DNA from: Marinobacter sp. HL-58
GTDB taxonomy: Bacteria; Pseudomonadota; Gammaproteobacteria; Pseudomonadales; Oleiphilaceae
Assembly (NCBI RefSeq): GCF_001314605.1
Contig: NZ_LIHP01000016.1
Span: forward strand, 496,001-560,000
DNA length: 64,000 bases
Reading direction: 5' to 3'
In this document: positions 9,285 through 17,884 of the stretch, one piece after another
How positions within the stretch are numbered: the first letter of the stretch is position 1
Layout of the letters: every line of letters starts with the position of its first letter
Notes under the pieces: model-generated
What the model was told of the DNA's origin: nothing
The model's input: only the letters and a program-made list of their open reading frames with translations
Databases searched by the model: none
Made by a program: the position numbers and the translations under genes

Positions 9285-10541
9285 TCAGTGTATGGAAAGC
9301 AGGCGATGGACTTCGTCCACCCTTGCACGGGCTTCTGTCAGCAGTTGCAGGCTGCGGGAAGCATTCAGTTCAAGTTCACCCAGTCGACGATAGGCAGGAA
9401 CTTCATCAAATGGCGGCAGGCTGCCATTCTGGCTGGAGCCGATCATGGCATGCAACTGGGCCACGATCACAATATCCACCAACTGGGGGGATGGTTCACG
9501 ACTCTCATGCTCCCAGTCCTCGGCATGGCGAGTGGCTTCGAGAAAGCTCGGAGGAAATGACCAGCTTTCCAGGATGGCCGTGCCGACGTCAGCACGAAGC
9601 TCGCTGATGGCATGCTCCAGGTTGGCCTGATCAGCAAACAGGTTGACGTGGTGTTCCGCCTGAACCAGCACCGGCACCACCCCGATATCATGCAGCAGAC
9701 CGGCGAGCAGGGCCTCTTCCGGATTGATCGAGGTGGCGCTGTCGGCCAGCACCCAGCAAAGCGCCGCAACCTCCCGGGAATGCCGCCAGAGCTTGTCCAT
9801 CTCCTTCTGCAGCGACGCCTGCCGCGTTTTGAATACCTCCCGCATGGAGAACACCGTTACAAGCTGGCGTGTGGTGCGCATACCCAGCCTGACGACCGCT
9901 TCACGAACATTCCTGACGTCACTGAAACCCCGGTAAAGCGGGCTGTTACAGGCGCGTACCAGCTTGGCCGCCATCGCCGGATCGGCGGAAATCGCGCTGG
10001 CCACCTGGTCTGCCGTGGATTCCTCACGGTCCACGGCCCTGCGGACTTTCCAGGCCACATCGGGAACGCTGGGCAGGCTGAGCTGGTTGGAGCGCAGCTC
10101 GGCATAGAACTCCATCAGCAGATGATGTTCTTCGCTGCCATCGTCACCAAGCCCCTCACCGGAATCCATCTCTACCTGAGGTACCGGTGCCGAACGCAGG
10201 AGCTGGTTCAGGATATCCTGCTGGATGACCAGAAACTCGCTGGCTTTTGTCGCCGTCACGTCGTACATGCGCGGCTGCAGCCTGGCAATGGGATTGAGGG
10301 CCTTGTCGCTGTCTGCATCGATGGTGGACTTGCGGCCGTCGATGGATTCAAGCTCCACGCTGCCGGCAATCAGGAATATATCCAGCCCATCGCGCACACC
10401 ACGCTCGACCACCCGCTGCCCCGGGCCATGGGTTCTGCGCTCCGCCCGGCTTGCTAGCAACACAAGCTGGTCGTCCGTCAGCCTGTTCAGGGGCTGGAAC
10501 TGTTTGAGACGACGCAGCGGCAGGCTTTCCTGGCCAGCCAT
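9285..10541 (-). CDS. Cyclic-nucleotide-fold plus HDOD signalling protein
   Basis: The 418-residue protein has an N-terminal CRP-like beta-roll (about residues 15-120, with LTDDQLVLLASRAE and GDxxxxxGxxxL-like spacing) and a C-terminal HDOD domain (about 145-350) marked by LPSVPDVAWKVRRAV, AKLVRACNSPLYRG and LLAGLLHDIGV. HDOD domains resemble HD phosphohydrolases but usually lack activity and act in signalling scaffolds. The effector bound by the N-terminal domain cannot be read from sequence. The start has AAGGAGTAG upstream. It is transcribed alone and divergently from ilvD. Confidence 0.85.
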   Translation of the reverse strand: MAGQESLPLRRLKQFQPLNRLTDDQLVLLASRAERRTHGPGQRVVERGVRDGLDIFLIAGSVELESIDGRKSTIDADSDKALNPIARLQPRMYDVTATKASEFLVIQQDILNQLLRSAPVPQVEMDSGEGLGDDGSEEHHLLMEFYAELRSNQLSLPSVPDVAWKVRRAVDREESTADQVASAISADPAMAAKLVRACNSPLYRGFSDVRNVREAVVRLGMRTTRQLVTVFSMREVFKTRQASLQKEMDKLWRHSREVAALCWVLADSATSINPEEALLAGLLHDIGVVPVLVQAEHHVNLFADQANLEHAISELRADVGTAILESWSFPPSFLEATRHAEDWEHESREPSPQLVDIVIVAQLHAMIGSSQNGSLPPFDEVPAYRRLGELELNASRSLQLLTEARARVDEVHRLLSIH

Positions 10542-10684
10542 AGGACTACTCCTTGATCAGTTGTTCATTAACTCTGTTACACATTGTAAGCACGGATGAT
10601 CAAAACAACCATGCGATCAAGGGGTAATCTGGTATCCTTTTGCCTTCCTTTTTGACCCGGATTCAGAAGAGAGACCAGAAAACC

Positions 10685-12520
10685 ATGCCCCAGTATCGTT
10701 CCCGGACATCCACCGCAGGCCGCAATATGGCTGGCGCACGTGCCCTTTGGCGCGCCACCGGCATGAAGAATGAAGACTTCGGCAAACCCATCATTGCCGT
10801 TGCCAACTCCTTTACCCAGTTTGTTCCCGGCCATGTCCACCTCAAGGATCTCGGCCAGCTGGTCTGCCGGGAAATCGAGGCCGCCGGCGGTGTCGCCAAG
10901 GAGTTCAACACCATCGCCGTGGACGACGGCATTGCCATGGGCCACGACGGCATGCTGTATTCCCTTCCCTCCCGGGAAATCATCGCCGATTCCGTGGAAT
11001 ACATGGTCAACGCCCACTGTGCCGACGCCCTGGTGTGTATCTCCAACTGTGACAAGATCACTCCGGGCATGCTGATGGCCGCCATGCGCCTGAACATCCC
11101 CACGATTTTCGTGTCCGGCGGCCCCATGGAAGCCGGCAAGACCAAACTCTCGGAGCACAAGCTCGACCTGGTGGATGCCATGGTCATTGCCGCCGACCCG
11201 AACGCGGATGACGAAACTGTCGCCGAGTACGAACGCAGCGCCTGCCCCACCTGTGGCTCCTGTTCCGGCATGTTTACCGCCAATTCCATGAACTGCCTGA
11301 CGGAAGCCATCGGTCTCGCGTTACCCGGTAATGGTTCCCTGCTTGCCACCCACTCTGACCGCGAGCAGCTGTTCCTGAAAGCTGGACGACAGATTGTAGA
11401 GAACGCACGGCGCTATTACGAAGAAGATGATGCCAGCGTGTTGCCGTTGAGCATTGCTTCCTTAGAAGCGTTCGAAAACGCCATGATCATGGACATTGCC
11501 ATGGGAGGCTCCACCAACACCATCCTGCACCTGCTGGCGGCAGCCCAGGAGGGTGGGGTGCCGTTCACGCTCAACGACATTGACCAGTTGTCACGCAAAG
11601 TGCCACAGCTGTGCAAGGTTGCCCCCAACTCACCGAAATACCACATGGAAGATGTACACCGTGCCGGCGGCATCATGGGCATCCTTGGCGAGCTTGACCG
11701 GGGCGGACTGATTAACACCGGCCTGCCAACAGTACACAGCAAAACCATGCGCGAAGCACTCAAAACCTGGGACATCATGCAGGAACCGCCACCCGAGGTG
11801 GTGGAATTCTACAAGGCAGGCCCCGCCGGCATCCCCACCCAGACCGCTTTCAGCCAGAGTACCCGCTGGCCTTCCCTGGACGGCGACCGGGAAAACGGCT
11901 GCATCCGTTCTGTTGAACATGCCTACTCCTCCGAGGGCGGCCTGGCGGTGCTCTTTGGCAATATCGCGCTGGACGGCTGCGTGGTCAAAACCGCTGGTGT
12001 GGATGAAAGCATCTACGTATTCGAGGGCAAGGCACGGGTTTTCGAAAGCCAGGATACCGCGGTAACAGGCATTCTCAACGACGAAGTGGAACCGGGCGAA
12101 GTTGTCATCATCCGGTATGAGGGCCCGCGAGGTGGTCCCGGCATGCAGGAAATGCTCTACCCCACCAGCTATCTGAAATCAAAAGGCCTGGGCAAGGAAT
12201 GCGCCCTGCTGACGGATGGTCGGTTCTCCGGTGGCACTTCCGGTCTGTCCATCGGCCACGCCTCTCCGGAAGCCGCAGCGGGCGGCGCCATTGGGCTGAT
12301 CGAGAATGGCGACCTGATCCGGATCGACATTCCCCAACGTTCCATCAATGTGGAAATAGACCAGACCGAACTGGACCGACGCCGCAAGGAAAGGGACGAG
12401 AAAGGCTGGAAGCCCGAACTGTCCAGGCCACGCAAGGTCTCCGCCGCACTGAAGGCCTACGCACTGTTGGCAACCAGCGCCGACAAGGGCGCGGTCAGAA
12501 ACCTGGAAAAACTGGACTGA
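10685..12520 (+). CDS. ilvD: Dihydroxy-acid dehydratase
   Basis: IlvD dehydrates 2,3-dihydroxy-isovalerate and -methylvalerate in valine, leucine and isoleucine synthesis, using an Fe-S cluster. The protein is 611 residues, the family length. Cluster-related cysteines are visible in NCDKITPGM and [18 protein letters not shown], and the C-terminal region has [19 protein letters not shown] chose ATG 10685 because its product starts [19 protein letters not shown] like other IlvD proteins; the frame stays open 15 codons further upstream without family-like sequence. It stands alone, followed by a hairpin. Confidence 0.97.
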   Translation: MPQYRSRTSTAGRNMAGARALWRATGMKNEDFGKPIIAVANSFTQFVPGHVHLKDLGQLVCREIEAAGGVAKEFNTIAVDDGIAMGHDGMLYSLPSREIIADSVEYMVNAHCADALVCISNCDKITPGMLMAAMRLNIPTIFVSGGPMEAGKTKLSEHKLDLVDAMVIAADPNADDETVAEYERSACPTCGSCSGMFTANSMNCLTEAIGLALPGNGSLLATHSDREQLFLKAGRQIVENARRYYEEDDASVLPLSIASLEAFENAMIMDIAMGGSTNTILHLLAAAQEGGVPFTLNDIDQLSRKVPQLCKVAPNSPKYHMEDVHRAGGIMGILGELDRGGLINTGLPTVHSKTMREALKTWDIMQEPPPEVVEFYKAGPAGIPTQTAFSQSTRWPSLDGDRENGCIRSVEHAYSSEGGLAVLFGNIALDGCVVKTAGVDESIYVFEGKARVFESQDTAVTGILNDEVEPGEVVIIRYEGPRGGPGMQEMLYPTSYLKSKGLGKECALLTDGRFSGGTSGLSIGHASPEAAAGGAIGLIENGDLIRIDIPQRSINVEIDQTELDRRRKERDEKGWKPELSRPRKVSAALKAYALLATSADKGAVRNLEKLD

Positions 12521-12527
12521 ACGCAAA

Positions 12528-12557
12528 GGGCCCGGGGTTCAAAAAACCACCGGGCCC
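12528..12557. terminator. Hairpin between convergent ilvD and the gene at 12591
   Basis: GGGCCCGG (12528-12535) pairs perfectly with CCGGGCCC (12550-12557) across a 14-nt A-rich loop. No T-run follows on either strand, so intrinsic termination is uncertain, but it lies right after the ilvD stop between converging genes. Confidence 0.45.
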
Positions 12558-12590
12558 GAGCGTCTACAACTGTGCAACTGCGGTCAAAGC

Positions 12591-13004
12591 CTAGAAAAAG
12601 GACCAGCCACCGTCGTCATCTTCCTCAACATCATCTTCCTCTGCCCGGGCATCTTCCTGCGACTCCTCAGGCTCGGATGCAGCGCTGGCACTCTCGCCTG
12701 CATTCTGTGATCCGGCGGATCCGGAAGATGCAACCTGAACAGACACCATGCCCAGCGCTTCCTTGGTGGCGTCATCCAGCTCGCCCGAAGCTTCCAGCCC
12801 CTGATCACGCTGGAACTCCGTGAGCGCGGAACGTGTCGCCTCATCCATCTCCGGGCTGACATTGGTTATCTCGTAGCCGGCTCCGTATAGCGCATTCTTG
12901 AGCGCTACCGTGTCGTTTGCAAGTGCGTGAGGAGTGGCAAAGGTCAATGCTCCGAATACTACTGCTGCGGCCAGCCGGCTTCGCATTGCTGTTTTCCTGA
13001 TCAT
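12591..13004 (-). CDS. Secreted peptidoglycan-binding-like protein with acidic tail
   Basis: The 137-residue protein has a Sec signal peptide (MIRKTAMRSRLAAAVVFGAL..., probable cleavage after PHALA near residue 29). A small domain resembling PG_binding_1 follows (about 30-85, with LKNALYGAGYEI and ALTEFQRDQGL). The last 50 residues are low-complexity, Ser/Ala then Glu/Asp rich, ending DDGGWSFF. It is probably periplasmic or outer-membrane associated; no catalytic motif is seen. ATG 13004 has GGAG upstream. It is expressed apart from the AI-2E gene, 76 bp away on the same strand. Confidence 0.75.
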   Translation of the reverse strand: MIRKTAMRSRLAAAVVFGALTFATPHALANDTVALKNALYGAGYEITNVSPEMDEATRSALTEFQRDQGLEASGELDDATKEALGMVSVQVASSGSAGSQNAGESASAASEPEESQEDARAEEDDVEEDDDGGWSFF

Positions 13005-13080
13005 GGTCTGCTCCGGTTATCTGTATTTTTGTTGTATTGCCAGTCTCTTTAAAGAGAATGTTGCAAAAAGGTTACCATAT

Positions 13081-14199
13081 TCAGCCGGGTCCGGACTTTT
13101 CAGATTGTTGCGTTTCTGTAGCCGGCGGGTGCACATCATGTTCGGCTGTTGCCGGCACCTCTCCGAACTCGCGAATAAAGATCCCCCAGAATGCCATGAA
13201 CAGGGCCGCCACCAGTGGCCCCATGACAAAGCCGTTGATGCCGAACATGGCGATCCCGCCCAGCGTGGACAGCAATACAATGTAGTCTGGCAACTTGGTG
13301 TCCCGCCCGACAAATATAGGTCTCAGCAGGTTATCTGACAGACCAATCACCACCACGCCGAAGACCGTCAGCACGATGGCCGAGACAATCTCCCCGGTGG
13401 CGGCCAGATAAAGCGCCGCCGGTACCCAGACAAGGGCGGCACCGACAGCCGGAAGCAGAGACGCAATGGCCATGACCACCCCCCAGAGCAGCGCCCCCTG
13501 GATATCGAGAATCCAGAAGATAAGGCCACCCAGGGCGCCCTGAATAATGGCGATTAACAGGTTTCCCTTGACCGTTGCGCGGGTAACTTCGGCGAACTTG
13601 GCAAACAACAGTCGCTCGCGCTCATCCCCCAGGGGCAGTGCGCGAATCAGAAGATCGACCAGTTTGTTGCCATCCCGCAGCAGGAAAAAGGCCAGGTACA
13701 CCATCAGCGCCAGCCCCAGAAAGAACTGAAAGGTATTCTGCCCGAACCCCAGAGCCTGCTTTGCCAGAAACTGACTGCCTCCCACAAAGGCATTGACGAT
13801 CCGGTCCCTGACCTCGGCGAAATCCATTCCGAACTGGGCAAAAAAGGCCTCAATTGCAGGAAACGACTGGTTCACCCTGTCAATATATTCCCCCGGCCGC
13901 AGCTCCCCGGCCTGTATTTTCTGATAGACGGACAGGCCTTCGGCGACCAGGGATGTCACCAATGCAAGCACCGGGATAACCACAATCACCATGCAGATCA
14001 TCAGCGTTAGCAATGCAATCAGGTTGGGCCGGTCGCCCACTCGCTTCGCCAGACGCTCCCGGACCGGGTGGAAAATCAGCGCAATGGCCACGGCCCAGAA
14101 AATAGGGCCGAAAAACGGCTTCATGAGCAGGACAAAGGCCAGGGAGACGCCCACGAGCATGGCCAGAAAAGTCCGTGTCTCCAGTTTTCCGTACATCAT
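13081..14199 (-). CDS. AI-2E family transporter (PerM/TqsA type permease)
   Basis: The 372-residue polytopic membrane protein has about eight hydrophobic segments and the family's central LLRDGNKLVDLLIRALPLG and GIALVWVPAALYL-like stretches (here AALVWVPAALYLAATG). AI-2E proteins include the AI-2 exporter TqsA and Na+/H+ antiporter-like members, so the substrate is undetermined. The C-terminal 25 residues are hydrophilic. ATG ATG at 14199/14196 both fit behind AGGATC. It may be the first gene of a unit with the secreted protein at 12591. Confidence 0.88.
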   Translation of the reverse strand: MMYGKLETRTFLAMLVGVSLAFVLLMKPFFGPIFWAVAIALIFHPVRERLAKRVGDRPNLIALLTLMICMVIVVIPVLALVTSLVAEGLSVYQKIQAGELRPGEYIDRVNQSFPAIEAFFAQFGMDFAEVRDRIVNAFVGGSQFLAKQALGFGQNTFQFFLGLALMVYLAFFLLRDGNKLVDLLIRALPLGDERERLLFAKFAEVTRATVKGNLLIAIIQGALGGLIFWILDIQGALLWGVVMAIASLLPAVGAALVWVPAALYLAATGEIVSAIVLTVFGVVVIGLSDNLLRPIFVGRDTKLPDYIVLLSTLGGIAMFGINGFVMGPLVAALFMAFWGIFIREFGEVPATAEHDVHPPATETQQSEKSGPG

Positions 14200-14320
14200 A
14201 ACTAATGATCCTGAATATGCCTGCTAACCGGGACACTAGCCTACCACGGTGCCGTGGCCAGTCCAGCGGCTTTCAGGTTATAGTGGACGGTTATTGGTCA
14301 TTCGCTGAACAGGTCAGACA

Positions 14321-14665
14321 TTGGATACTGAAGAGTTTGATGTTGCAACAGCGCTGGATGCAGCTACTGCCCTTCATCGGGTGCTGGCTGCCCGAACCCA
14401 CCGGCGCAAAGTGATGGGGCAGGAGGTGCTGGTGCCGGGGCAACTGGGCGAAGCATTGCACCTGCCGCAGATCATCCGTCGACTCCAGGGCAAACAGCTG
14501 CGCCAGCGGGAGCAAGGGCTGGAGGAATTCCAGGAACTGTGGCCAACCCTGTCGTCTGCCACCCGCGAGAAAGTTCTCCATCGCATCGGCTGGTATGACC
14601 CGAAATCACTGGACTGGGAAGACAAGCGCTCCAACCGCCGCCCGATTGCCGACTCTGACCACTGA
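14321..14665 (+). CDS. Small hypothetical protein (TTG start)
   Basis: I do not recognise this 114-residue protein. It is charged, with a probable helical middle (LQGKQLRQREQGLEEFQEL) and a C-terminus rich in Trp/Asp/Arg (WYDPKSLDWEDKRSNRR). The first possible start after the in-frame stop at 14306 is TTG 14321; no in-frame ATG precedes the conserved-looking part. Codon use is like its neighbours, which supports it as a gene. It is divergent from the AI-2E gene. Confidence 0.5.
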   Translation: MDTEEFDVATALDAATALHRVLAARTHRRKVMGQEVLVPGQLGEALHLPQIIRRLQGKQLRQREQGLEEFQELWPTLSSATREKVLHRIGWYDPKSLDWEDKRSNRRPIADSDH

Positions 14666-14784
14666 CCGGCCACGGGAAAGTGAGCCTGAGGCTGTCTCTG
14701 ACCGTATTTTTTATGAAGTGAAGGGCTACTGCCTTTGAATTGTCACAGTTCGCCCCTAGTTTTGTATTTATAGGGAGGTTTTTT

Positions 14785-15033
14785 ATGACCCAGACAGAGC
14801 ATTACCACGCAATTGCTGCTGAAAGCAGCGCTGTTCCAACACTACTTTGTGGACATTGCCGTTCCACCCTTTCCCGCAACCGCATCTTCCACAATGGGGA
14901 GGGGCAGACCTACGGTATCAACTGCCACACAATCGCCCTTTGTTCGGCGGATGACTGCGGCGCGCTGAACTGCTGTGACGCAGCATTGGCGGGGCTTGGG
15001 GGCGCTGCAGATCTGATCAGCAAGGCCTCCTGA
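14785..15033 (+). CDS. Small cysteine-rich protein of unknown function
   Basis: The 82-residue protein starts at an ATG with a strong ribosome-binding site (AGGGAGG, 7 bases upstream). It holds seven cysteines: CGHC near residue 22, then single Cys in GINC and IALC, DDC and the doublet NCC near residue 65. The spacing suggests a metal site or disulfides; there is no signal peptide, so a zinc or Fe-S role is more likely. I do not recognise the family. The frame continues upstream, but the SD position decides the start. Confidence 0.6.
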   Translation: MTQTEHYHAIAAESSAVPTLLCGHCRSTLSRNRIFHNGEGQTYGINCHTIALCSADDCGALNCCDAALAGLGGAADLISKAS

Positions 15034-15154
15034 TTCAAACAGCCAACGCACTGTTACGTAAACCAAACACACAAATTTTTCATCTGCTTTATCCTGCTTC
15101 GTGAAGGCTGAAATAACCCAGCCACGCAACCACTCAGTCAGGACAGTCGATGGC

Positions 15155-16054
15155 ATGCGTATTCTGAGAACCGATGAGGCCCGCTTCGCCGGCCTTCCGG
15201 ATTACCCTTTTTCTCCTCACTATCTGGACGTCGAGCCAGGCCTGAGAGTGCACTATGTGGATGAAGGCCCCAGCGATGCATCGCCTGTGCTGATGCTGCA
15301 CGGGGAACCATCCTGGTCGTATCTTTATCGACACATGATTCCACTGGTAGCAGGAGCCGGCCACCGCGTGCTGGCGCCCGACCTGGTGGGTTTCGGAAAA
15401 TCCGACAAACCTGCCAGCGTGGACGACTACAGCTACGAACGCCACATCAAATGGCTGTCCACGTGGGTTAAGGCACTGGATCTGAAGAATATCACCCTGG
15501 TTTGCCAGAACTGGGGTTCCCTGCTGGGCCTGCGCCTGGCGGCAGAACATCCGCACCTGTTCCGCCGGATTATCGTTGGCAACGGCATGCTGCCAACCGG
15601 CGATACCCCCGTGCCCGCCGTGTTCTCTCTGTGGAAGGCCTTTGCCACCCATAGCCCCTGGTTTCCGGTGGGCAGAATTGTCCAGCTCGGCACGGAAAGA
15701 GCCATGAGCAAGGCCGAAATCGCCGCCTATGAGGCCCCCTTCCCGAGCGCCGAATTCAAGGCCGGTGCGCGGGCCTTTCCCAAACTGGTCCCGGTATCTT
15801 CCGACAACCCCGCCAGTGATGCCAACAAGGCTGCCTGGCGCGTACTGGAACAGTGGAAAAAACCCTTCATAACCTGTTTCAGCAGCGGTGATCCCATCAC
15901 ACGGGGCGGTGACCGTTACATGCAGCGGCGCATTCCCGGCGCCCTCGGCCAGCCCCACATAACCCTGAGGGGCGGTCATTTCCTGCAGGAAGATTCGCCG
16001 GACGACTTCGCCCGCATTATCATCGATGCCTGCAAGTCAGAAATGGCGGCCTGA
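15155..16054 (+). CDS. Haloalkane-dehalogenase-like alpha/beta hydrolase with Asn at the nucleophile site
   Basis: The 299-residue protein follows the DhlA (haloalkane dehalogenase) pattern along its length: PFSPHYLD, LHGEPSWSYLYRHMIPL, APDLVGFGKSDKP, APFPSAEFKAG and GGHFLQE. Acid Asp246 (SSGDPIT) and His275 are in place, as is the Trp next to the nucleophile. The nucleophile itself, Asp in QDWG of DhlA, is Asn119 here (CQNWGS, codon AAC). Classical dehalogenation is therefore doubtful without deamidation. I use ATG 15155 because family members begin M-x-x-x-RT; a GTG at 15101 is possible. It is convergent with paaY. Confidence 0.85.
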   Translation: MRILRTDEARFAGLPDYPFSPHYLDVEPGLRVHYVDEGPSDASPVLMLHGEPSWSYLYRHMIPLVAGAGHRVLAPDLVGFGKSDKPASVDDYSYERHIKWLSTWVKALDLKNITLVCQNWGSLLGLRLAAEHPHLFRRIIVGNGMLPTGDTPVPAVFSLWKAFATHSPWFPVGRIVQLGTERAMSKAEIAAYEAPFPSAEFKAGARAFPKLVPVSSDNPASDANKAAWRVLEQWKKPFITCFSSGDPITRGGDRYMQRRIPGALGQPHITLRGGHFLQEDSPDDFARIIIDACKSEMAA

Positions 16055-16094
16055 TGCACAGCGTGGCCCTGCACAGTCAGCAAGCCACCCCGGA

Positions 16095-16694
16095 TCAGCT
16101 CTCGTGCTTGGGCCGGTAACTGCCCGCGTCAACCCGCGCACTGGAGCGTTCAGAGCCAGCCTCCTCCAGCGGCTGACACTCCTGCAGGCTCGCATGACAG
16201 CGCCGGGTCAGCCTCTGGTACTCTTCCGTTCCCTTCGCTTTCCAGGCTACCTCATCATCACTCAGCATGCGCAACACTTTAGCTGGCGCACCTACTATCA
16301 GTGACGCCGGGTCGCACTGAAATCCGGCTTTAACCAGGGCTCCCGCCCCGACAATGGAGCGGGACGCAATCACAGCATCGTCCATGATCACTGCATTCAT
16401 TCCGACCATCGCTCCCTCGCCGACGATACACCCGTGAAGAATGGCGCCATGCCCCACGTGCCCATCTTTTTCAACCACCACATCCTTGCCCGGGAAGGCG
16501 TGTGCAACGCAGACATCCTGAACATTCGAACCTTCCTTTAACAGGATGCGCCCGAAGTCACCCCGCAAAGAGGCTGCCGGGCCGACATAGCAGTCAGGAC
16601 CGATCCACACATCCCCGATCAGAACCGCGGTCGGGTGGACATAAGCAGACGGATGCACGACGGGCTGAACGCCCTCAATACTGTAACAAGGCAT
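16095..16694 (-). CDS. paaY: Phenylacetate pathway thioesterase PaaY (left-handed beta-helix)
   Basis: PaaY is a gamma-carbonic-anhydrase-fold hydrolase that cleaves dead-end CoA thioesters, such as the cycloheptatriene-type by-product, of phenylacetate breakdown. The 199-residue protein has hexapeptide repeats ([36 protein letters not shown]) forming the beta-helix. The metal-ligand His residues are in VAHAFPG and GHVGHGA. ATG 16694 has AGGAGAG upstream and starts [15 protein letters not shown], the family form. It diverges from paaF across a 371-bp regulatory gap. Confidence 0.93.
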   Translation of the reverse strand: MPCYSIEGVQPVVHPSAYVHPTAVLIGDVWIGPDCYVGPAASLRGDFGRILLKEGSNVQDVCVAHAFPGKDVVVEKDGHVGHGAILHGCIVGEGAMVGMNAVIMDDAVIASRSIVGAGALVKAGFQCDPASLIVGAPAKVLRMLSDDEVAWKAKGTEEYQRLTRRCHASLQECQPLEEAGSERSSARVDAGSYRPKHES

Positions 16695-16718
16695 GCTTCT
16701 CTCCTTCATCAACAAGCC

Positions 16719-16740
16719 CAGAATGTGACGATACATTCTG
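16719..16740. promoter_or_regulatory. Perfect 8+8 palindrome in the paaY leader
   Basis: CAGAATGT (16719-16726) and ACATTCTG (16733-16740) are perfect inverted repeats separated by 6 bp, just upstream of the paaY ribosome-binding site. It could be an operator or an mRNA hairpin. It is followed by TGATTC, the core I recall for E. coli PaaX boxes. Confidence 0.4.
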
Positions 16741-16931
16741 ATTCATTTTTCACATCACTCTACCGCCTTGGGGAGATGTTTTCATCGATTTCAAGGTCAA
16801 AACATCGACTCAATCCGCCCAAATCACCCCTCCATATAGACAATATCTGCGTTTTTATCATATTTATCAGCATCTAATGCCACATTATTAATAAAAGTCA
16901 AACGTGATACAAAATAACAAACCCACAAACC

Positions 16932-16959
16932 TTGACGAGTATCAATTAATAGATATACT
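16932..16959 (+). promoter_or_regulatory. paaF operon promoter
   Basis: TTGACG (16932-16937) and TATACT (16954-16959) are 16 bp apart, a good sigma-70 match. The -10 is overlapped by the palindrome at 16958-16973, a natural place for repression. The first 14 bases, TTGACGAGTATCAA, recur with one change in front of livK/paaX. Confidence 0.65.
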
Positions 16960-16973
16960 GATTCGAAAATCAG
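16958..16973. promoter_or_regulatory. Candidate PaaX operator CTGATT-N4-AATCAG
   Basis: The perfect 6+6 inverted repeat CTGATT/AATCAG with spacer CGAA contains TGATTCG, the core of the E. coli PaaX operator as I remember it. It overlaps the -10 of the paaF promoter. A related TGATT-N2-AATCA lies upstream of paaA. Confidence 0.5.
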
Positions 16974-17065
16974 CCCATTGACTACTGGAACATCGCCTCA
17001 TGGCAATTCGGATTCCGGGCGGCTGAGATTTCTTCAGACAAAAACAAAGCCACATCGGATTGCTT

Positions 17066-17839
17066 ATGCCAGACAACCTGCTCGTCGAAGGGCCCGATCA
17101 AGGGGTTCAAATCTTCACGCTGAACCGCCCCGAGGCGCTGAACGCCCTGAATACAGAGTTGCTGGGAAACCTGTCGAAAGCTCTGGATGATGCAGAAGCG
17201 GATCGCGAGGTACGCGCTGTTGTGATCACCGGAAGCCAGAAGGCTTTCGCAGCCGGGGCGGATATCAATGAAATGGCTGCCCGTGATCTCGTCGGCATAC
17301 TCGAAGACCCGCGTGTTGCTCACTGGGAGCGAATTGGCCGTTTCAGCAAGCCCATCATTGCAGCGGTTAACGGCTTTGCACTTGGCGGCGGCTGTGAGCT
17401 GGCCATGCACGCTGACATCCTGATTGCCGGGGAAAATGCCCGATTCGGCCAGCCGGAAATCAATCTCGGCATCATGCCGGGGGCTGGTGGCACCCAGCGA
17501 CTGGTGCGAAAGGTTGGCGAATCACTGGCCATGCACATGGCGCTGACAGGTGAGCCGATCGACGCCAGGCGCGCCCTTCAGGCGGGCCTCGTCAGCGAGG
17601 TCTGCCAGCCCGAGCTCACCCTCGAGAAAGCCATATCAATTGCCTGCACCGTCGCCCGCAAAGCCCCCATCGCAGCCCGGCTGACGAAAGAGGCGGTGCG
17701 CAGGGCCAACGACATGAACCTCGCCGAGGGCCTGCGCTTTGAAAGACACGCCTTCACGGTGCTTGCCGGTACGGCAGACCGCCAGGAAGGCCTTGATGCT
17801 TTTCGTGAAAAACGGAAACCCCAGTTCAAGGGCCAATAG
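17066..17839 (+). CDS. paaF: 2,3-dehydroadipyl-CoA hydratase
   Basis: PaaF hydrates 2,3-didehydroadipyl-CoA in the beta-oxidation part of phenylacetate breakdown. The 257-residue crotonase-fold protein has FTLNRPEALNALN, the oxyanion-hole region AFAAGADINEMA and the substrate-binding GGGCELAMHADI with LGIMPGAGGTQRL. The last two hold the Glu residues expected of true hydratases, unlike PaaG. ATG 17066 lacks a clear SD, so the start is somewhat uncertain (TTG 17060 is the alternative). It is the first gene of paaFGHIJK. Confidence 0.93.
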   Translation: MPDNLLVEGPDQGVQIFTLNRPEALNALNTELLGNLSKALDDAEADREVRAVVITGSQKAFAAGADINEMAARDLVGILEDPRVAHWERIGRFSKPIIAAVNGFALGGGCELAMHADILIAGENARFGQPEINLGIMPGAGGTQRLVRKVGESLAMHMALTGEPIDARRALQAGLVSEVCQPELTLEKAISIACTVARKAPIAARLTKEAVRRANDMNLAEGLRFERHAFTVLAGTADRQEGLDAFREKRKPQFKGQ

Positions 17840-17884
17840 CCCCCACCACAGAGCCATCCATCACTCCATTTACAGGATAACGCC

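Larger units (their letters stand above)
16695..17065. promoter_or_regulatory. Divergent paaY-paaF control region
   Basis: This 371-bp AT-rich gap holds no gene. It contains a promoter facing paaF (16932-16959), a palindrome overlapping it, a second palindrome in the paaY leader (16719-16740) and two copies of the GTATCA motif (one as TGATAC at about 16904, one at 16939-16944) that recur at the paaA and livK promoters. This is where PaaX would be expected to act. Confidence 0.6.

Noticed and set aside
10640..10684. Upstream start for ilvD adding 15 residues
   Set aside because: The extra residues do not resemble IlvD N-termini, while ATG 10685 gives the family start.
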